Shown: one piece after another, positions 7,174 to 12,657 of the stretch
How positions within the stretch are numbered: position 1 is the first letter of the stretch
Layout of the letters: every line of letters begins with the position of its first letter
NCBI GenBank assembly: GCA_026645375.1
Contig: JAPFFX010000019.1
Location: forward strand, 1 to 12,657
Source: Citricoccus sp. WCRC_4
GTDB lineage: Bacteria; Actinomycetota; Actinomycetes; Actinomycetales; Micrococcaceae
Direction of reading: 5' to 3'
DNA: 12,657 nt
Program-made: the position numbers and the translations under genes
The notes under the pieces: model-generated
The model's input: only the letters and a program-made list of their open reading frames with translations
Databases searched by the model: none
Told to the model about the DNA's origin: nothing

Positions 7174-8217
7174 ATGCGCCTGAACCCCGGCCTGTCCCTG
7201 GTCCGCCTGACACCGGACGCCGTCCAGATCGGTTCCGGCACGGGATCCACCCAGCTGTCCGGCTGCTCGCCCGAGGTCCTGGCGTTCCTGGACCGGCTGC
7301 ATTCCGGGATCGAGGACGGCCGGGAACCGGAGGTGGTGCGCAGCTGCGGGCTGGACCCCGCGGAGGCCCGGACGCTGGTCTCCTCGCTGGACGGCTTCCT
7401 GCACCGTCACCCGGCCCCGGTCGGCACCGGCCCAGGGCATGCCGCCGACGTCCTCGCCCAGGACGTCGCCACGGCCCTGGCCGTCGACCACGGTCCGGTG
7501 GACTCCCGGGAGCGGGCCGCCCAGATCGTGGCGCGACGCCGCGGGGCCGGCGCACAGGTCCTCGGACTGGGCCGGGCCGGCGCGGCGGTGGCGCGCAGCC
7601 TGGCCGCCGCCGGCGTCGGCAGGCTGGTCCTGTGGGACTGCGCCGAGGTGGCCACCGAGGACCTGGGCACCGGGTACCTGCCCGCCGACCTGGGACGGGT
7701 CCGTCCCGTGGCCCTGGCCCGGCGCATCGACGACGTCGGCCTCGACCCGGTCGTCCTGCCGCTCACGTCCCCGGCCAGGCCGGGGCCGGGCGGTGACGTC
7801 ACCGTGCTGGTCACCCGCGGCGCCGCCGACCTCGAGGCGGTGGCCCTGGCCCGTGCGGCCGACCACCCCCTGTTGCCGGTCGTGGTCCGGGACGACGACG
7901 TGCTGGTGGGACCGTGGTGCGCGCCCGGCGTGTCCGGCTGCCCGTTGTGCTGGGACCTGGCCGCGGCGGCCACGGACCCCCTGCGCTCCACGCGGACCGA
8001 CGCACTGCTGGCGGCAGGGGCCGGCCGGGAGGACCTCGCCTTGGCCACGGCCGCCGGCGCCCTGGCGGCCCGGCAGGCGCTGCAGTGGATCGACACCGCA
8101 ACGATCACCGATGGCGCGATGCTGCACCTGCAGGCCGCCTCGGGCCGGGTGGACACCCTGACGGTGCCACCGCACCGGGACTGCGGGTGCGCGTCCGGGG
8201 CGGCCACCCCCGGGTGA
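7174..8217 (+). CDS. ThiF/E1-like protein with N-terminal leader-binding domain (TOMM cyclodehydratase partner-like)
   Basis: This 347-residue protein has the architecture of the E1-like partner of azoline-forming (TOMM) cyclodehydratases. Residues 1-80 resemble a winged-helix RiPP recognition element. A Rossmann-type ThiF domain follows, with GLGRAG (131-136) and an acidic strand end at D155. Two cysteine pairs, CPLC (256-259) after GPWCAPGVSG and CGC (337-339) near the end, probably form a structural zinc site. The adenylating lysine of active E1 enzymes seems to be Arg (R175 or R177), so it may bind peptide rather than activate a substrate. No YcaO gene or precursor peptide is present in the window. 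The ATG is preceded by GAGGAG 4 nt upstream. Its stop abuts that of uvrD2. Family placement is fairly confident; role unknown. Confidence 0.8.
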   Translation: MRLNPGLSLVRLTPDAVQIGSGTGSTQLSGCSPEVLAFLDRLHSGIEDGREPEVVRSCGLDPAEARTLVSSLDGFLHRHPAPVGTGPGHAADVLAQDVATALAVDHGPVDSRERAAQIVARRRGAGAQVLGLGRAGAAVARSLAAAGVGRLVLWDCAEVATEDLGTGYLPADLGRVRPVALARRIDDVGLDPVVLPLTSPARPGPGGDVTVLVTRGAADLEAVALARAADHPLLPVVVRDDDVLVGPWCAPGVSGCPLCWDLAAAATDPLRSTRTDALLAAGAGREDLALATAAGALAARQALQWIDTATITDGAMLHLQAASGRVDTLTVPPHRDCGCASGAATPG

Positions 8218-10398
8218 TCAGGCCGGCGCGGTCCCGTTGACCAGTTCGAGCACGTCCGGACCGTACTTCTCCAGTTTCGACCGGCCGACCCCGGGGATCC
8301 GCAGCAGCTCGGCAGGGGTCTTCGGGGCGGCCTCGGCGATGGCCACGAGGGTGGCATCCGTGAACACCACGAAGGCCGGCAGGGAGGCCGCCTGGGACGT
8401 GGACAGCCGCCAGGCCTTGAGCTCCTCGAACATGGCCTCGTCGTAGGTGGGCGGGCAGTCCAGGCATCGCCCGGTCTTTCGCTCGGCCCCGGTCTCCAAC
8501 AGGTCCCCGCACGTGCGGCAGAGCGCCGGTTGCGAGCGCTTCCGGCCGCTGCCCCGCGCACCGGTGCCGTTCGTGCCCTGGCCGGAGGGCCGGCGTCGGG
8601 ACTGTGCGCCGTGCCGGGTGCCGGCCTCCGGGTCCAGCGCCTCGAGGAACCGGGACGGCTTGCGGGTGGAGCGTCCCCCGGTGCCGCGGGCCAGGGTCCA
8701 GGTCAGGAACAACCGCAGCCGGGCCCGGGTGATGCCCACGTACAGCAGCCGTCGCTCCTCGTCGATGTCCTCCTGGGTCTGGGCGAAGCTGATGGGCATG
8801 AGGCCTTCGGAGAGTCCGACCAGGAACACGGCGTCCCACTCCAGGCCCTTGGCGGAGTGCAGGGAGGCCAGGGTGACTCCCTGGACGGTGGGGGCGTGCT
8901 GGCTGGCGGCCCGCTCGTCCAGTTCGGCGACCAGGTCGGTCAGCGTGAACTGGTCTCCGCGCGCGGTGGCCAGCTCCTCGGACAGGGCAACCAGTGCGTT
9001 GAGGGACTCCCACTTCTCCCGCACCGCGCCGGAGGCCTGCGGGGCGGTCTCCGTGAAGCCCAGCGAGGCCAGCACGTCCTTCACCCGGCCGGGCACCTGG
9101 TCCCCCGCCACGTCCTGGGCGGAACGGGCCGCCGCGCGGAGCTGCAGGATGCCGTCACGCACCTCGCGGCGCGAGAAGAACCGCTCTCCGCCGCGCAGCT
9201 GGTAACCGATGCCCGCTGCGGCGAGGGCCTGCTCGAGGGCCTGGGACTGCCCGTTGGTGCGGAACAGCACGGCGATCTCGGCCGCGGTGATCCCCTCGTC
9301 CAGGAGCGTCTTCACCTGGGCCGCGACCCAGCCGGCCTCGGCCTCGTCGTCGGTGCACTCGGCGAACACCGGGGCCGGCCCGTGCGGGCGCTGGGAGACC
9401 AGTTCCAGGGGCTCGGCCCAGCGGGGCATCGGCCCGCGGGTGCCGTCCGGGCCCGGGATCGGCACCTGCTGCCGGGTCCGCTCGTCCAGCAACCGGTTGG
9501 CCAGGTCCACGATCTGGGGGGTGGAGCGGTAGTCCCGGACCAGCTTCACCACGGTGGCCTCCGGGTACTGGGCCCGGAAGTCCAGCAGGAACCGTGAGGT
9601 CGCCCCGGTGAAGGAGTAGATGGTCTGCGAGGCGTCCCCGACGACGCACAGCTCCTGTCGCCCGCCCAGCCACAGGTCCAGTAGCCGGTGCTGCAGCGGG
9701 GAGACGTCCTGGTACTCGTCCACGATGAACACCCGGTACTGGTCCCGGACCTGGGCGGCGATCTTCGGCTCGGTCTCCAGGATGCCGACCATCAGCAGCA
9801 GCACGTCCTCGAAGTCGATGAGGTTGCGGTCGGACTTCACGTCCTCGTAGCCCTGGTAGAGGCGGGCCACCCCGTTCGCGTCCCACCCGGCGGGCATCTC
9901 CCGCCCTGCCGCGGCGGCGGCGTAACCGTCCGGGGTGTGCATGGAGACCTTCGCCCACTCGATCTCCCCGGCCAGGTCCCGCAGGGCGGCACGGTCCGTG
10001 GTGGTCCGCAGGCGCCGGGCCGCCTCGGCGAGCAGGTTCACCTTGTACTCGACCAGTTCCGGCACCGTCCCGCCCACGACCTGGGGCCAGAAGTACTGCA
10101 ACTGGCGCAACGCCGCGGAGTGGAAGGTGCGGGCCTGCACCCCGTGCGCGCCGAGGTCCCGCAGCCGCGCACGCATCTCGGCGGCGGCCCGGGCGGTGAA
10201 GGTGACCGCCAGGGTGCGGTGCGGGTCGAACACGCCGGTCTGCACTCCATAGGCGATCCGGTGGGTGACGGCGCGGGTCTTGCCGGTGCCGGCCCCGGCC
10301 AGGATGCACAGGGGCCCGTTCAGGGTGGTGACGGCCTGGCGCTGCTCGGCGTCCAGGCCCGTCAGGATGTCGCGGTGTTCCTCGGGGTGATCGGTCAC
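8218..10398 (-). CDS. uvrD2: UvrD2, superfamily 1A ATP-dependent DNA helicase with HRDC domain
   Basis: This 726-residue helicase shows the SF1 motifs in order: Walker A GAGTGKT (35-41), TFTARAA (66-72), Walker B VDEYQD (226-231), GDASQTIYSF (254-263), VRDYRST (287-293), HSAKGLEWD (514-522) and LLYVGITRAR (551-560). A basic Gly/Ser linker leads to a four-cysteine element (C627, C630, C645, C648), then an HRDC domain at about 652-724 with the helix-hairpin-like IPGVGRSK. This matches mycobacterial UvrD2, a 3'-5' translocase/helicase involved in genome maintenance. GTG at 10398 is preceded by GGAG 5 nt upstream. It lies 23 nt downstream of nudC, so the two are probably one transcript. whiB7, which lies close by in mycobacteria, is absent here. 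Confidence 0.96.
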   Translation of the reverse strand: MTDHPEEHRDILTGLDAEQRQAVTTLNGPLCILAGAGTGKTRAVTHRIAYGVQTGVFDPHRTLAVTFTARAAAEMRARLRDLGAHGVQARTFHSAALRQLQYFWPQVVGGTVPELVEYKVNLLAEAARRLRTTTDRAALRDLAGEIEWAKVSMHTPDGYAAAAAGREMPAGWDANGVARLYQGYEDVKSDRNLIDFEDVLLLMVGILETEPKIAAQVRDQYRVFIVDEYQDVSPLQHRLLDLWLGGRQELCVVGDASQTIYSFTGATSRFLLDFRAQYPEATVVKLVRDYRSTPQIVDLANRLLDERTRQQVPIPGPDGTRGPMPRWAEPLELVSQRPHGPAPVFAECTDDEAEAGWVAAQVKTLLDEGITAAEIAVLFRTNGQSQALEQALAAAGIGYQLRGGERFFSRREVRDGILQLRAAARSAQDVAGDQVPGRVKDVLASLGFTETAPQASGAVREKWESLNALVALSEELATARGDQFTLTDLVAELDERAASQHAPTVQGVTLASLHSAKGLEWDAVFLVGLSEGLMPISFAQTQEDIDEERRLLYVGITRARLRLFLTWTLARGTGGRSTRKPSRFLEALDPEAGTRHGAQSRRRPSGQGTNGTGARGSGRKRSQPALCRTCGDLLETGAERKTGRCLDCPPTYDEAMFEELKAWRLSTSQAASLPAFVVFTDATLVAIAEAAPKTPAELLRIPGVGRSKLEKYGPDVLELVNGTAPA

Positions 10399-10421
10399 GG
10401 TTCTCCGGTAGGTGCTCTCGG

Positions 10422-11432
10422 TCAGTTCTGCAGGGTGCGTGGTTCGGGCAGGTCCCCGCCGAACCAGTGCTCGATCAGCGCCCGGGAGATGGACGTGACC
10501 CCCGGGATGGTGATGTCCCCGGCGGTCACCTGGTCCCGGAGTTGCTCCCGCGTGAACCAGCGGACCTCGGCGAGCTCCTCGCCGTCGGCCGCGGCGGCAT
10601 CGGGTTCGTCCGTGACGGCGGAGAAACCGAGCATGAGCGACTGCGGGAAGGGCCAGGGCTGGGAGCCCAGGTACTGCGGTGAGTGCACGACGAGCTGTGA
10701 CTCCTCGTGGATCTCCCGCACCACGGCGGCCTCCAGGGACTCCCCCGGTTCCACGAAGCCGGCCAGGGTGGAGAACCGGCCCGGCCCCCAGGCGGTGTTG
10801 TTGCCCAGCAGGATCCGGTCGTCCCGGTCCGTGATGGCGACGATGATCGCCGGGTCGGTGCGCGGGAAGTGCTCGGAACCGTCAGCGGGACAGACCCGGA
10901 CCCAGCCGGACTGGGCCAGGGTGGTCGGCGTCCCGCAGCGGGGACAGTGGGTGTGGGTGGCGTGCCAGTTGGCGATGGCCTGGGCCTCGACGAACACCCC
11001 GGCATCGCGGTCGGTCAGGGCCGCGGCCACGTCCCGCAGCCCGACCCAGTTCACGTCCTCCGGGCGGCCCACGGGCACCCCGCCGGCCTCAGGACCCACC
11101 AGCAGCGGGTGCTCGTCGGCGGTCAGCAGGATCAGTTCCGCGCGGACGGCACCGGTCCCGTCTCCGGCCGGGTCCGGGCTCACGAGGGCGGCCGCGGACC
11201 GGCCGAGGTAGACGGCACCCTCCGGCAGGTCCCCCTCCGGACGGGCCAGCACGAGCTGACCGCCCAGTACGGGGGCGCGCCTGCCGCTGAGCCACAACAC
11301 CCTGGCCTCCGGACGGGCCCAGGCCTCCTGCAGCCACCCCTCGTGGGCGCGCACCTCGCAGCCGCGGTCCACGTCCTCCCGGGCCAGGGGCAGCCGGCCC
11401 AGGGCAGGCAGGGTCTCATCCGGAATTCGCAT
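10422..11432 (-). CDS. nudC: NAD(H) pyrophosphatase / NAD-RNA decapping hydrolase NudC
   Basis: This 336-residue Nudix hydrolase cleaves NAD(H) to NMN(H) and AMP and, by family knowledge, can remove NAD caps from RNA 5' ends. A poorly conserved N-terminal domain precedes a zinc ribbon with C163 and C166 (CPRCG) and C181; the fourth position of the usual two CxxC pairs is Asp (CPAD). The Nudix box runs from G225 to L247, with REIHEE at 239-244 supplying metal ligands and Gln in place of the usual late Gly. SQPWPFPQS (257-265) is the NudC signature. The ATG has GGAG only 2 nt upstream, but a -10-like TACCGT lies 6 nt upstream, suggesting leaderless expression. uvrD2 follows 23 nt downstream. 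It is divergent from the phosphotransferase-like gene. Confidence 0.95.
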   Translation of the reverse strand: MRIPDETLPALGRLPLAREDVDRGCEVRAHEGWLQEAWARPEARVLWLSGRRAPVLGGQLVLARPEGDLPEGAVYLGRSAAALVSPDPAGDGTGAVRAELILLTADEHPLLVGPEAGGVPVGRPEDVNWVGLRDVAAALTDRDAGVFVEAQAIANWHATHTHCPRCGTPTTLAQSGWVRVCPADGSEHFPRTDPAIIVAITDRDDRILLGNNTAWGPGRFSTLAGFVEPGESLEAAVVREIHEESQLVVHSPQYLGSQPWPFPQSLMLGFSAVTDEPDAAAADGEELAEVRWFTREQLRDQVTAGDITIPGVTSISRALIEHWFGGDLPEPRTLQN

Positions 11433-11438
11433 GTCTCC

Positions 11439-11462
11439 ACGGTACCGTCCGGCGGGGACGGT
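11439..11462. promoter_or_regulatory. palindromic nudC promoter region
   Basis: A perfect 10-bp palindrome ACGGTACCGT (11439-11448) overlaps a second inverted repeat, ACCGTCC (11444-11450) with GGACGGT (11456-11462). The minus-strand hexamer TACCGT (11439-11444) lies 6 nt before the nudC ATG and may be its -10. The overlap suggests an operator, but no factor is known. Confidence 0.35.
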
Positions 11463-11482
11463 CCAGGGGCAGGCCGGCCGGC

Positions 11483-11491
11483 TGTGGACGA
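11483..11491 (-). promoter_or_regulatory. DnaA-box-like nonamer (one mismatch)
   Basis: The minus strand reads TCGTCCACA, one base from TTGTCCACA, the DnaA box form usual in high-GC actinobacteria. It lies in the divergent region between nudC and the phosphotransferase-like gene. Being single and imperfect, it is weak evidence alone. Confidence 0.25.
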
Positions 11492-11597
11492 TCCCACACG
11501 GCGGCGGTGGACGGGGTCCGCCCGGCGCGCGCCGCGCGTCGATCCGTCATTCGGGCGACTCGCCGCCCCGCACGAGCCTCGCACGCGTGGCGGGAAA

Positions 11598-11622
11598 GTA
11601 CGGTTGGGTACGTGAACCGTAC
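11598..11622. promoter_or_regulatory. inverted repeat over the start of the phosphotransferase-like gene
   Basis: GTACGGTT (11598-11605) and AACCGTAC (11615-11622) are perfect 8-bp complements separated by 9 nt. The left arm contains a -10-like TACGGT (11599-11604) and the right arm begins just inside the GTG at 11612. Binding here would block transcription and, in RNA form, hide the start codon. Confidence 0.4.
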
Positions 11623-12646
11623 GCCCATGGAACTTGCTGCCTTGGCCAGCGCCGCGATCCCGGACCTGTCCCCGACCGGCGTGGTCGGCTCGCCGGACGA
11701 TCCCCGCGACTTCTCCGCCGCCGTCGTGCTCGACCGGCAGGGGAACCGGTGGCGGGTGCGTTCCCCCCGCCATGAGGAGGCGGCCATGCGGCTGGAGACC
11801 GAGCTCCAGGTCCTCTCCGGGTTCACCCCCGCCGTCCGCGCCGCGCTGCCCTTCCGTGCCCCCTCCGTGGCCGGTGCCGTCCGGATCGACGGACTGCGTA
11901 CCTTCGTCTACCACGACATGCCCGGCCGCGAATTGGACATCGAGCAGTTGGCGGGGTTGGGAACCCGCGGCATCGACGACATCGGCCGGGTCATCGCCGC
12001 CGTGCATGCCCTGCCCGCCGAGGTGGTGGAGAACGCCGACCTGCCGGTCTACACCGCCGACCAGTTCCGTCAGCGCCGGCTGAACGAGCTGGACCAGGCC
12101 GCCACGACCGGACGGATCCCCGCCCTGCTGCTGCGCCGCTGGGAGAACGCGCTCGAGGAGATGGAACTCTGGGACTTCACCCCGGTCGTGGCCCACGGGG
12201 ACCTGCACGAGGACAACCTCCTGGTGGACCACGGACGCGTGGTGTCCGTGACCGGCTGGACCGACCTGCACATCGGCGACCCGGCCGACGACTTCTCCTG
12301 GCTGGCCTCCTCCGGTGACCAGGAGTTCACCGACGCCGTGGTGACGTCCTACTGGCAGCACCGCACCGGCGGGACCGTGGCGGACGAGCACCTGATGCGA
12401 CGCGCCGCGCTGGCCGCCGAGTTCGCGCTCGCCCAGTGGCTCGTCCGGGGCGTCGCCAACGACGACGAGGACATGGCGGCCGAGGCCGAGGCCATGCTGT
12501 TGGAACTGCGGGACGACGTGGAGGACCACGGTGGCCAGGAGATCAGCCTGGCCCCTCCCGGGCCGCGCCGGGTGACGACGCCGGTACGTTGGCGCACCTC
12601 ATCGATATCTTCGCGTTTAATCAATCCAGCCACCAACCCAGTCTAA
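11612..12646 (+). CDS. aminoglycoside-phosphotransferase-fold (APH) protein, C-terminus uncertain
   Basis: This is an APH/choline-kinase-fold protein of the type often labelled macrolide 2'-phosphotransferase in Micrococcaceae. The Brenner motif HGDLHEDNLL (195-204) supplies catalytic D197 and metal ligand N202. The following element reads SVTGWTDLHIGDPADD (212-227): the Asp expected before Trp, the second metal ligand, is Gly (G215). Kinase activity is thus uncertain, and a resistance role should not be assumed. GTG at 11612 is chosen because the sequence then begins NRTPMELAAL and a -10-like TACGGT lies 7 nt upstream; ATG at 11627 is the alternative. A longer in-frame start at 11507 would include intergenic DNA. 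Residues after about 323 are encoded by foreign-looking sequence (12583 onward), so the native C-terminus and stop are unknown. Confidence 0.8.
   Translation: MNRTPMELAALASAAIPDLSPTGVVGSPDDPRDFSAAVVLDRQGNRWRVRSPRHEEAAMRLETELQVLSGFTPAVRAALPFRAPSVAGAVRIDGLRTFVYHDMPGRELDIEQLAGLGTRGIDDIGRVIAAVHALPAEVVENADLPVYTADQFRQRRLNELDQAATTGRIPALLLRRWENALEEMELWDFTPVVAHGDLHEDNLLVDHGRVVSVTGWTDLHIGDPADDFSWLASSGDQEFTDAVVTSYWQHRTGGTVADEHLMRRAALAAEFALAQWLVRGVANDDEDMAAEAEAMLLELRDDVEDHGGQEISLAPPGPRRVTTPVRWRTSSISSRLINPATNPV
12583..12633 (-). pseudogene. dnaG: 5' fragment of dnaG (DNA primase), probable contig-end chimera
   Basis: From GTG at 12633 the minus strand encodes VAGLIKREDIDEVRQRT, the conserved N-terminus of actinobacterial DNA primase. 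A -10-like TAGACT (12640-12645) lies 6 nt upstream, as for a leaderless promoter. After the 17th residue the frame reads GVVTRRGPGG, unlike primase, and the zinc-binding domain is missing. The last 75 bases are 53% GC, well below the rest, with codons such as ATT, AAA and GAA that are rare nearby. The most likely explanation is a misjoined sequence from another Micrococcaceae genome; a real rearrangement is less likely. Confidence 0.75.
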
Positions 12647-12657
12647 GCAAGGCCACC

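Noticed and set aside
7407..8561. Minus-strand open frame across the ThiF-like gene and uvrD2 end
   Set aside because: Arg/Pro/Ser-rich shadow of two confidently identified genes, with no domain signature.
11507..11611. Upstream in-frame extension of the APH-like protein
   Set aside because: Arg/Ala-rich translation of intergenic DNA across the inverted repeat and promoter; the conserved-looking start NRTPMELAAL begins at 11612.
1..12657. Mobile element, phage, CRISPR or toxin-antitoxin system
   Set aside because: No transposase, integrase, repeat-spacer array or small paired genes were seen; gene content is core actinobacterial.

Overview
The window looks like a high-GC actinobacterial chromosome segment, most likely Micrococcales and probably family Micrococcaceae. 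This rests on composition, GTG starts, and gene content and order. The order UPF0182 protein, PDZ-Lon protease, DUF2342 protein, then further along uvrD2 and nudC matches from memory the Mycobacterium tuberculosis Rv3193c to Rv3199c neighbourhood, so most of this is an ancient actinobacterial core locus rather than a mobile island. No transposase, integrase, phage gene or CRISPR array was seen.

Layout, left to right. (1) Positions 1-336 hold an initiator tRNA-fMet gene on the minus strand with its own promoter, plus a strong hairpin ending the upstream operon. (2) Positions 337-4722, minus strand: a PDZ-Lon (YlbL-type) membrane protease followed by a large UPF0182 membrane protein, co-directional with a 66-nt gap. 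(3) Positions 4924-6414, plus: a DUF2342 zincin-like protein without a visible HExxH. (4) Positions 6411-7037, minus: a YgjP/DUF45 zinc metallopeptidase with an intact motif. (5) Positions 7174-8217, plus: a ThiF/E1-like protein resembling the leader-binding cyclodehydratase partner of azoline RiPP (TOMM) pathways, with no YcaO or precursor gene in the window. (6) Positions 8218-11432, minus: nudC then uvrD2, 23 nt apart. (7) Positions 11612-12646, plus: an aminoglycoside-phosphotransferase-fold protein whose second metal-binding Asp appears replaced by Gly. (8) The last ~75 bases are compositionally different and encode, on the minus strand, the first 17 residues of DNA primase DnaG. This is probably a chimeric contig end, so the phosphotransferase C-terminus is not reliable.

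Genes alternate strand, with divergent promoter regions at 4723-4923, 7038-7173 and 11433-11611. The two convergent pairs share or abut palindromic stop codons. Several starts have a -10-like hexamer 6-7 nt upstream and poor Shine-Dalgarno sequences, suggesting leaderless transcripts. No gene-free stretch exceeds 300 bases. Functionally the window combines translation initiation (tRNA-fMet), envelope proteolysis, DNA repair (UvrD2) and NAD/RNA-cap metabolism (NudC). The best candidate for uncharacterised biology is the orphan RRE-ThiF-like protein beside a divergent metallopeptidase.
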